A stretch of 64,000 nucleotides of DNA. Source: a bacterium. Lineage in GTDB: Bacteria; Krumholzibacteriota; Krumholzibacteriia; LZORAL124-64-63. The translations under genes and the position numbers were made by a program. Each line of letters begins with the position of its first letter. Position 1 is the stretch's first letter. Under the pieces are notes generated by a model. It searched no databases and was not told where the DNA came from. It saw nothing but the letters and a program-made list of their open reading frames with translations. Positions 56,974-64,000 of this stretch are shown here, in pieces. The stretch spans positions 30,741 to 94,740 of the forward strand of contig JADJCK010000015.1 in the NCBI GenBank assembly GCA_016703265.1, read 5' to 3'.

Positions 56974-58140
56974 ATGAACACGCTGCGGGTGCTCATCATC
57001 GACGACGAATCGCTCATGCGCACCGTGGTGCGGCGCGCGCTGGAGAGGCACGCCGTCTCGATACCCGACATCGACGGCGAGTGCCGCTTTGCGGTCGAGG
57101 AGGCCGAGAGCGCCGAGGCGGGCCTGGCCCTGATCGAGGCCTCGCCGCCCGACATCGTGCTGCTGGACCACCAGCTGCCCGGCATGTCGGGCGTGGAGCT
57201 GCTCGGGGTGCTGGGGGCGCGCCAGCCGGCGCCCGAGTTCCTGACGGTGATGATGACGGCCTACGCCACGCTCGAGAACGCGGTGCTGGCCACCAAGCGC
57301 GGCGCCGAGGACTTCCTGGCCAAGCCGTTCACGCCCGACGAGCTGCGCGCGGTGGTCGACAAGACGGCGCGCCACCTGCTGCACGTGCGCGAGACGCGCC
57401 GCCTGGCGCGCGAGAAGAGCCAGATCCGCTTCCAGCTGCTGTCGGTGATCGTGCACGAGCTGAAGGCGCCCCTCAATGCCATCCAGGGCTACCTCTGGAT
57501 CCTGAAGGACCTGCCCGCCGATGACGACCCTGTGGTGCACGCCAACGCCATCGACCGTTGCCTGGTGCGCATCGACGGCATGCGCAAGCTGATCATGGAC
57601 CTGATGGACGTGACCCGGCTGGAGTCGGGCCAGAAGCGGCGCGAACTGGCGTCGCTGGACCTGTGCGACGTGGCGCGCGCAGCGCTCGATTCGGTCGCGC
57701 CCGAGGCCGCGGCCAGGGGAATCACGTTGAACCTCGCGGCGCCCACCCCGGTTCCCGTGACGGCTGACCGGGGCGAGATGGAGATCATGCTGAACAACCT
57801 GCTGACCAACGCCGTGAAGTACAACCGCGACGGCGGCAGCGTGGACGTGCGCCTGGAGTGCGCCGGCGGCCGGGCGCGCCTGGAGGTGGCCGACACGGGC
57901 TTCGGCCTGAGCGCCGAGGAGTGCGGGCGCCTGTTCGGCGAGTTCGTGCGCATCAAGAACGACCACACGCGGAACGTGCTGGGCAGCGGCTTGGGCCTGT
58001 CGATCCTGCGCAAGCTGGCCCGTCTCTACGGCGGCGACGTGACGGTGGCCAGCACGCCCGACGTGGGCTCCACCTTCACGGTGGAAATCTCGTGCGAGCC
58101 GACGGCCGCGCTGCTGGAAAGCACGCTGGCCCCCGCATGA
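56974..58140 (+). CDS. Receiver-histidine kinase hybrid of the hydrogenase locus
   Basis: 388 residues. N-terminal receiver (VLIIDDESLMRTVVRRAL, Asp in IVLLDHQLPGMSG), coiled linker, then HisKA with phosphoacceptor His in VHELKAPLNAI and an ATPase domain (LTNAVKYNRDGG, DTGFGLSAEECG, GSGLGLSIL). No membrane segment. GGGAG lies 5 bases before the ATG at 56974; a GTG at 56968 overlapping the previous stop is the alternative start. The receiver may accept phosphate from the upstream sensor kinase. There is no DNA-binding output in the set. Confidence 0.88.
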   Translation: MNTLRVLIIDDESLMRTVVRRALERHAVSIPDIDGECRFAVEEAESAEAGLALIEASPPDIVLLDHQLPGMSGVELLGVLGARQPAPEFLTVMMTAYATLENAVLATKRGAEDFLAKPFTPDELRAVVDKTARHLLHVRETRRLAREKSQIRFQLLSVIVHELKAPLNAIQGYLWILKDLPADDDPVVHANAIDRCLVRIDGMRKLIMDLMDVTRLESGQKRRELASLDLCDVARAALDSVAPEAAARGITLNLAAPTPVPVTADRGEMEIMLNNLLTNAVKYNRDGGSVDVRLECAGGRARLEVADTGFGLSAEECGRLFGEFVRIKNDHTRNVLGSGLGLSILRKLARLYGGDVTVASTPDVGSTFTVEISCEPTAALLESTLAPA

Positions 58141-60554
58141 TGAACCGCGACGACATCATCGCGCGGCTGCGCGAGCTGGACGAGGCGAAGCTCGACGAGC
58201 TGTGGTCGGCCGCCGACGCGGTGCGCCGCCGCTCGGTGGGCGACGCCGTGCACCTGCGCGGGCTGGTCGAGATCTCGAACCACTGCGTGCGCGCCTGCGG
58301 CTATTGCGGCCTGCGTGCGGCCAACACCGACGTGACCCGCTACCGCATGACGGCCGACGAGGTGCTCGCGTGCGCCGTTCAGGCGGTGTCGTTCGGCTAC
58401 GGCACCGTGGTGCTGCAGGCCGGCGAGGACCCGGGCCTGGGCGCGGAATGGGTGGCCGACGTGGTGCGCCGGATCAAGGCGACCACGCCGCTGGCCGTGA
58501 CGTTGAGCCTGGGCGAGCGCGATGAAGAGGCGTTGCGACTGTGGCGCCAGGCCGGCGCCGACCGCTACCTGCTGCGCTTCGAGACGTCGAACCGCGAACT
58601 GTACGAGCGCATCCACCCGCCGCGCCCCGGCCAGGCGGTGAGCGACCGCGTGGCCCTGCTGCGGCGCCTGCGCGCGCTGGGCTACGAGATCGGCAGCGGC
58701 GTGATGGTAGGCATTCCCGGCCAGACGTACGCCGACCTGGCTGACGACCTGCTGCTCATGCGCGAGCTGGACCTGGATATGATCGGCATCGGGCCGTACA
58801 TCGCGCATCCGGATACGCCGCTTGGCAGCGCGTCGGCGCCCGGCGACGACGCGTTTCAGGTTCCTGCCGATGAACTGTCGACGTTGAAGGCCGTGGCGCT
58901 GGCCCGCCTCCTCTGCCCCGGCGCGAATATCCCCAGCACCACCGCGCTGGCGACCATCGACCGCGCGCAGGGCCGCGAACTGGGCCTGCGCCGCGGCGCC
59001 AACGTGGTCATGCCCAACCTGACGCCCCTGCAGTACCGCGTGCACTACACCATCTACCCGGGCAAGGCCTGCCTGAACGAGACGGCCGAGGTGTGCCAGG
59101 GCTGCCTCGAGAAGCGTATCGCTTCGGTCGGCCGCACGATCGGCGACGGGCGCGGCGACGCCGCGGTCGACTTCATCGACGACGACCGGCTGACGGCGCT
59201 GCTGCACGGCGCGGCGCGGCCCGGCGCCACTGAAGTGCGCGACATCGTCGCGCGCAGCCTGGACAAGCAGGCGCTGACCGTCGAGGAGACCGCGACGCTG
59301 CTGCGGGCCCGCGACCCGGACCTGCGCGCCGAGATCTTCGCCGCCGCGCGGCAGCTGAAGGAAACGGTGTACGGCAACCGCATCGTGCTGTTCGCGCCGC
59401 TGTACGTGGGCAACGAGTGCGTGAACGACTGCTCCTACTGCGGCTTCCGCAGCAGCAACGCCGAGGCCGTTCGCGCCACGCTCGACCGGGCGCAGGTGCG
59501 CCGCCAGGTCCTGGCCCTCGAGCGCGAGGGGCACAAGCGGCTCATCCTCGTGTTCGGCGAGCACCCGGACTACGACCTGAGTTCATCGCCGACAGCGTGC
59601 GCGAGGTCTACGCCACCCGTGAGGGCACGGGCGAGATCCGCCGCGTGAACATCAATGCCGCGCCCTTCGACGTGGACGGCTTCCGCACGATCCGCGAGGC
59701 CGGCATCGGCACCTACCAGGTGTTCCAGGAGACGTATCACCACGGCGCCTACGCCCGCGCGCACCCGGCCGGCACCCGCAAGGGCGACTACCGCTGGCGC
59801 CTGTCGGCCCTCGACCGCGCGATGATGGCCGGCTGCGACGACGTGGGCCTGGGCGCGCTGTTCGGCCTGCACGACTGGCGCTTCGAAGTGCTGGGCCTGG
59901 TCCGCCACGCGCTGCACCTGCAGGAACGGTTCGGGGTGGGCCCGCACACGATCAGCTTCCCGCGCCTGCAGCCCGCCTCGGGCGTGCACCTGGAAGGCCT
60001 GCCGCTGGTGGACGACGACGACTTCCTGCTGCTGATCGCCGTCCTGCGCCTGGCGGTGCCCTACACGGGCCTGATCCTGACCGCGCGCGAGCACGCCGAC
60101 CTGCGCCGCGCCGCGCTGGCCCCTCGGCGTCTCGCAGATCGACGCCGGCACCCGCCTGGAACTGGGCGGCTACGGCGAGCCCGCGGCGCTGCCCTGCCTG
60201 GAGCGCGGCCAGTTCGCCCTCGGCGACACTCGCTCGCTGGACGAAGTGATGCGCGAGCTGGTCGACGACGGCTACCTGCCCAGCTTCTGCACCGCGTGCT
60301 ACCGCAAGGGCCGCACCGGCGAGCACTTCATGGAGTTCGCCATCCCCGGCTTCATCAAGCGCTTCTGCACGCCCAACGCGCTGACCACGCTGCAGGAGTA
60401 CCTGATCGACTACGCCGCGCCCGGCACGCGCACGGCCGGCGAGGCCCTGATTGCGCGCGAACTCGCGGCGCTGCCGGTCGGCGCCGCGGCCGCTGACCTG
60501 CGAGACCGCCTGCGACGCGTGCGCGAGAACGGCGAACGGGACCTCTGTTCCTGA
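58137..60554 (+). CDS. HydE-HydG fusion, [FeFe]-hydrogenase maturases (two compensating one-base frameshifts)
   Basis: One open frame joins two radical-SAM maturases. Residues 1 to about 342 are HydE: CX3CX2C at C50/C54/C57 (CVRACGYC), HYTIYPGKACLNETAEVCQGC with the auxiliary CX7CX2C, ending IASVGRTIGDGRGD. Without stop or start codon the sequence continues VDFIDDDRLTALL as HydG: second CX3CX2C at C428/C432/C435 (CVNDCSYC), NRIVLFAPLYVGNEC, and the C-terminal CTAC plus 22 residues plus Cys of the dangler-iron cluster. HydE and HydG build the dithiolate-bridge precursor and the Fe(CO)2CN synthon. The HydG part shifts frame near 59580 (lost base) and back at 60120-60123 (extra C). Total about 805 residues. 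Confidence 0.88.
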
Positions 60555-60585
60555 GGGCGGCACGGCCGCCGGGAAGGACTCGACG

Positions 60586-61788
60586 ATGCAGGCAACACCC
60601 CGGGGACTGCGGCTCCACATCGGCCTCTTCGGCCGGCGCAACGTGGGCAAGTCGTCGCTGCTCAACGCGCTGGTGCGCCAGCAGGTGGCCATCGTCTCGG
60701 AAGTGGCCGGCACCACCACCGACCCGGTCGAGAAGCCCATGGAACTGCTGCCGCTGGGCCCCGTGGTGTTCATCGACACCGCCGGCGTCGATGACGAGGG
60801 CCACCTCGGCGCGCTGCGGATCGAGAAGACGCGCCGCATCCTCGACCGCACCGACCTGGGCCTGGTCGTCGCCGCCGACGACGGCTGGGGCCCCTTCGAG
60901 GACGAACTGGTCGCCGAACTGACCCGCCGCGGCACCCCCGTCATCGCCGTCTGGAACAAGGCCGACCTGGCCCCCATGCCGGCCGCGCTGTCCGGGCGCG
61001 AGTTTCCCTGCGTGGCCACGGTCGCCGCCACCGGCGAGGGCCTCGACGCCCTGCGCCGCGAACTGATCCGCCTGGCTCCCGAGGACTGGATCAACCCGCC
61101 CAGCATCCTCGGCGGCCTGGTGCGCGCCGGCCAGACGGTCGTACTCGTGATTCCCATCGACCAGGAGGCGCCCAAGGGCCGCATCATCCTGCCGCAGGTG
61201 CAGGTGATCCGCGACCTGCTCGACCTGGGCGCCTGGTGCGTGGTGGCCAAGGAAGACGCGCTGGCCGACGCGCTGGCGTCACTGCGGTGTGCGCCCGCCC
61301 TGGTCGTCACCGACTCGCAGGCCTTCGCCCAGGTGGCGGCCATCGTGCCTGCTGAAATTCCCTTGACCGGTTTTTCCATCCTGATGAGCCGCTGGAAGGG
61401 CGACCTCGCCGAGCTCGCGCGCGGCGCCCGCGCGATTGGCGCCTTGAAGCCCGGCGACCGCGTCCTCATCATCGACGCCTGTACCCACCACCCCATCACC
61501 GACGACATCGCCCGCGAAAAACTCCCCCGCTGGCTGAACCAGCACGTGGGCGGCGACCTGGCGATCACCAACTCGCAGGGCCGCGACTGGCCAGCTGATT
61601 TGGCTTCTTTTAAGCTGATCGTCCACTGCGGCGCCTGCATGTGGAACCGCCGCGAGATGCTCTCGCGCATCATGCTGGCCCGCGAGGCCGGCGTCCCGAT
61701 CACGAATTTCGGGATGGCCATCGCCTGGTCGCTGGGGGTGTTCGAGAGGGCTTTGGGGGCGTTTGGGGAGATACCGGCGTCGCGGTGA
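60586..61788 (+). CDS. hydF: [FeFe]-hydrogenase maturation GTPase HydF
   Basis: 400 residues. N-terminal Ras-like GTPase: P-loop GRRNVGKSS (16-24), GTTTDPV switch, DTAG, NKAD. The C-terminal [4Fe-4S] scaffold has C299-x-H301 followed after 46 residues by C348-x2-C351, exactly the family spacing. HydF holds the diiron precursor and delivers it to apo-hydrogenase. GGGAAGGA lies 7-8 bases before the ATG. Last gene of the hydrogenase operon; no strong terminator was recognised before the convergent HNH remnant. Confidence 0.95.
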   Translation: MQATPRGLRLHIGLFGRRNVGKSSLLNALVRQQVAIVSEVAGTTTDPVEKPMELLPLGPVVFIDTAGVDDEGHLGALRIEKTRRILDRTDLGLVVAADDGWGPFEDELVAELTRRGTPVIAVWNKADLAPMPAALSGREFPCVATVAATGEGLDALRRELIRLAPEDWINPPSILGGLVRAGQTVVLVIPIDQEAPKGRIILPQVQVIRDLLDLGAWCVVAKEDALADALASLRCAPALVVTDSQAFAQVAAIVPAEIPLTGFSILMSRWKGDLAELARGARAIGALKPGDRVLIIDACTHHPITDDIAREKLPRWLNQHVGGDLAITNSQGRDWPADLASFKLIVHCGACMWNRREMLSRIMLAREAGVPITNFGMAIAWSLGVFERALGAFGEIPASR

Positions 61789-61877
61789 CGGAGGTTGCCT
61801 CCGGCCCGCTTGCCATGCTCCCCCACGACCTGGCGCCCAGCGCTGACCTCTTACGGCGCGAGCCCCGCCGCCCCGAC

Positions 61878-61891
61878 TTGCGCCGGCGCAA
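61878..61891. repeat. TTGCGCCGGCGCAA palindrome, copy 8
   Basis: In the 3' part of the HNH remnant (LAPAQVGAAG). Equivalent to the copy at 48048; ACTT/AAGT flanks extend it to 18 bp. Confidence 0.85.
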
Positions 61892-62141
61892 GTCCCGTCT
61901 GTTCATGCGCGAACCGATGGCACCGCGAGCACAGCGTGACCAGATTCTCCGCCTTGTTCGGCGCGCCCCGTCCGCGTGGAATCACGTGATGCACCTCGAG
62001 GAAACGCGCTGCGCCACACCCCGGCGTGGCGCAGCGATGCCGGTCGCGGGCGAGCACTGCGCTTCTCACTTTTGACGGGATCGTGGCGTGATTGCGCTTG
62101 CCTGCCTGTTCCACGCGCGCGTCGCACCCGGCGGCCGCGAC

Positions 62142-62155
62142 TTGCGCCGGCGCAA
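62142..62155. repeat. TTGCGCCGGCGCAA palindrome, copy 9
   Basis: Upstream of the HNH domain in the remnant (LAPAQVAAAG). Equivalent to the copy at 48306. Confidence 0.85.
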
Positions 62156-62503
62156 GTTGCGCTCGCCGCGCGGTCACGGCCGCGGCCTGCCCGCAGTCGG
62201 GGCACTGGTGGATGACGATGCGGGCGGCGGGGCCTTTCGCGCGGGGCTGGCGTCGGCTTCGGCCGGGCCCTCGACCAATGATTCCAACGCTGCGAGGACC
62301 AGGTCCATGCGGTCGGCCGTGCGCGGCACGAGGCCGCGCTTGCGGGCGCGTTCGACGAGCGCCTCGAACCGCGCGAGCTGCAGGCCATCGGCGCGGAGGG
62401 TAATGGTGGTGAGTGGGTCTTCGGCAGCGGTGTTGTTGCTGGCGCCGAATTGTCCGGTGGCGTCGACGTGTTCACTGGCCAGGTTTTCCCCCTCGACAAG
62501 GAG

Positions 62504-62517
62504 TTGCGCCGGCGCAA
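62504..62517. repeat. TTGCGCCGGCGCAA palindrome, copy 10
   Basis: In the middle of the HNH remnant (VAPAQLLVEG). Equivalent to the copy at 48636. Confidence 0.85.
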
Positions 62518-62984
62518 CTGCCGCCCCCAACTCCAGCTGACCAGCGCTCGCGGTTCCGCCTCGGCGTCGCCGCTTCCGTGCCTCAACACCTCACGCTCGA
62601 GCTCGCGCCGGCCGGTCACCTTCGCCTCCGCGACCCCAGGCCGCCTGGGTAGTCTCGCCGCCACGCGGGCCACCTGCTGGGCCTTGGTCCAGCCGAGCTC
62701 GCCGGTGGCTACGGCTTCACGCAGTTCGGGCAACCGGTCGGGTCGTCGGCCAGGCGCTTGAACTGCCAGTAGCGGTTGCGGCTGAAGCCGAGTTCGTGGA
62801 CGGCATACAGTTCCAGCGACGGGTGACCCAGCAGGCGGAAGAGTTCGCGGCGCTGGACTTCGGCGAACCAGAGGACGGCACATTCGCGGGCGCGTTCGCA
62901 GGCGGCCAGGGCCTGGCGCAGGGCGGCGTCGACGGTGGCGGCGGGTTGGTTCGGGGAATAGGTGGGGAGCACGGCAGTGGCCAT

Positions 62985-63358
62985 GGGAGGCTCGGCTTTC
63001 GGGGAGGAAGGGCCGGTTTTGATATAGCGAAAACATAACGAAGCCAGCGTGAAAGCGCAATAGGATAAAGTAAAATCAATAAAGTATGTGGTATACAGAT
63101 CGCGGGACCGTTGGGTACGCGCCAGATGCGACTCCGAAAGCCACTCAGGCACGCACCGACCAACGCCTATCCTACCGCCCTCGGCCCGGCGCCACCTCCC
63201 ACCGACGGCTGCGCCACGTCCCGCCATCGCCCCGCCATCGCCCCTTCCCACCCCAGAATTTCCTTTACTTGGGCCCCTCATTCGCCGATCTTTGGCGAGA
63301 CAAAAAAGTTTTGTCGCCATTGAAATAGCGTTTTCGAAATTGGGCCCGGGAGCCGGTC
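62985..63358. other. Intergenic region between HNH remnant and DtxR-like gene
   Basis: AT-rich near 63020-63100, containing the 17-mer AAGTATGTGGTATACAG (63082-63098) shared with the upstream region of the intact HNH gene. No gene is supported. A GGGAG sits about 6 bases before the DtxR-like ATG; an iron or manganese box was not recognised. Confidence 0.5.
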
Positions 63359-64000
63359 ATGAGAGCGGAAGAGCTGCAGCTGAGCGCCAGCCTCGAGGAC
63401 TACCTGGAGGCCATCTACCATACGGTGGCGGCGAAAGGGGCGGCGCGTGCCAAGGACATTGTCCTGCGCATGGGTGTGCACAATTCGTCGGTGACGCAGG
63501 CGCTGCGGTCGCTGTCCGAGAAGAAGCTCATCAACTATGCGCCATACGACGTGATCACGCTCACCGATGCGGGCGAGGCCCTCGCGCTGGGCGTGGTGCG
63601 GCGGCATGAGACGCTCTCGAAGTTCCTGAACCATGTGCTGGGGCTGCCCGATGCCGAGGCCGATGCTGAGGCGTGCCGGCTCGAGCATGCGGTAAGCGGC
63701 GGGGTGCTGAACCGGCTGGTGCGGTTCGTCGAGTACTTCGAGAGCTGTCCGCGCAGAACGATGTGCGCTGGGATGATGCCGCGGGTTCTTCTGCAACCGC
63801 GCGCCGGGTACGCACAACGGGACGTGCGGGCGCGACGAGTGCGGGGCGACATGCAGCTGAGCGACCTCTTGCCGAAGGACGCGATCGACGCGGCGCGGCA
63901 GAAGAGGCGCAGTGACATGCCGCTGACGATGGTGCATGAGGGGACGCGGGCGGTGCTGAAGTCGATCGACGGCGGTCGGCAGTTGCGCGGGCGGATGGCG
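63359..64000 (+). CDS. DtxR/MntR-family metal-dependent regulator with FeoA-like C-terminus (partial, internal indels)
   Basis: N-terminal winged helix (SASLEDYLEAIYHTVAAKGA, RMGVHNSSVTQALRSLSEKK) and metal-binding/dimerisation helix (VVRRHETLSKFLNHVLGLP, CRLEHAVSGGVLNRLVRFVE) are typical of DtxR. From about 63750 to 63860 the expected Cys-rich linker appears in two other frames (QNDVRWDDAAG, then FFCNRAPGTHNGTCGRDECG), after which the original frame resumes as a FeoA-like SH3 domain (MPLTMVHEGTRAVLKSIDGG) that runs off the right edge. Three one-base losses in short runs explain this. The frame stays open throughout, but the printed middle segment is probably not the true protein. Predicted role: Fe2+ or Mn2+ homeostasis. 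Confidence 0.8.
   Translation, partial: MRAEELQLSASLEDYLEAIYHTVAAKGAARAKDIVLRMGVHNSSVTQALRSLSEKKLINYAPYDVITLTDAGEALALGVVRRHETLSKFLNHVLGLPDAEADAEACRLEHAVSGGVLNRLVRFVEYFESCPRRTMCAGMMPRVLLQPRAGYAQRDVRARRVRGDMQLSDLLPKDAIDAARQKRRSDMPLTMVHEGTRAVLKSIDGGRQLRGRMA

Larger units (their letters stand above)
61851..62984 (-). pseudogene. Decayed second copy of the HNH endonuclease
   Basis: Close paralog of the gene at 48012-49118, recognisable from MATAVLPTYSPNQPAATVDA (start 62984) to RDRHRCATPGCGAARFLEVH and LCSRCHRFAHEQ. Reading it requires several frame changes: near 62740, near 62665, near 62635, near 62560-62520 and near 62180. The HNH residues themselves are intact. Three TTGCGCCGGCGCAA copies sit at the same places as in the intact paralog. 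It may be real decay, or consensus errors as elsewhere in this stretch. Confidence 0.8.

Overview
The window comes from a GC-rich, Gram-negative-type bacterium. It carries many outer-membrane beta-barrels, a TonB-dependent receptor, an Omp85-like protein, lipoproteins, and secreted proteins ending in the FlgD-like 'NPFNP' domain that serves as a type-IX-style sorting signal in FCB-group and related candidate phyla. CotH/lamin-tail and ASPIC/UnbV-type proteins plus a NAD-linked [FeFe]-hydrogenase suggest an uncultured, facultatively fermentative member of a lineage such as Krumholzibacteriota or Eisenbacteria. That placement is inference; no rRNA or other decisive marker is present.

Layout. 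1-1362: partial outer-membrane protein (minus). 1568-9841: uppP, then a complete F-type ATP synthase operon in the order I-B-E-F-H-A-G-D-C, closed by a strong terminator. 10076-12172: secreted repeat protein and thiol peroxidase tpx. 12.3-22.9 kb: an accessory island with a decayed phage terminase, three secreted proteins of visibly lower GC and a degenerate IS66-like element. 23021-33217: an envelope cluster (barrel, Omp85-like, DUF4390-like, NtrY/NtrX-type two-component pair, barrel, TonB receptor, lipoprotein). 33320-39251: two tandem CotH/lamin-tail proteins on the minus strand, one interrupted by a stop codon. 39709-48031: beta-helix lipoprotein, dsrC, mutM, djlA-like gene, REC-CheR-REC signalling cluster, oligopeptidase F and a small secreted protein. 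48012-49118: HNH endonuclease. 49561-61788: a hydrogenase locus. 61851-62984: decayed second copy of the HNH gene. 63359-end: DtxR/FeoA-type metal regulator (partial).

The hydrogenase locus is the centrepiece. A promoter overlapped by two TGTGA-N6-TCACA dyads precedes rex. Rex is followed, mostly with ATGA-type overlaps, by hydC-hydB-hydA (NAD-linked [FeFe]-hydrogenase), a second H-cluster protein fused to a histidine kinase (HydS-like putative H2 sensor), a stand-alone receiver, a receiver-histidine kinase, a HydE-HydG fusion and hydF. The layout couples NADH/NAD+ sensing, H2 production or oxidation, H2 sensing and H-cluster assembly in one transcription unit.

Two window-wide patterns stand out. 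First, the 14-bp perfect palindrome TTGCGCCGGCGCAA occurs ten times, six of them inside the two HNH loci, always in the frame that encodes Ala-Pro-Ala-Gln. Second, single-base indels, mostly in short homopolymer runs, break hydB, the sensor kinase, hydEG, the second HNH gene and the DtxR gene. Many of these look like consensus errors, although real decay cannot be excluded.
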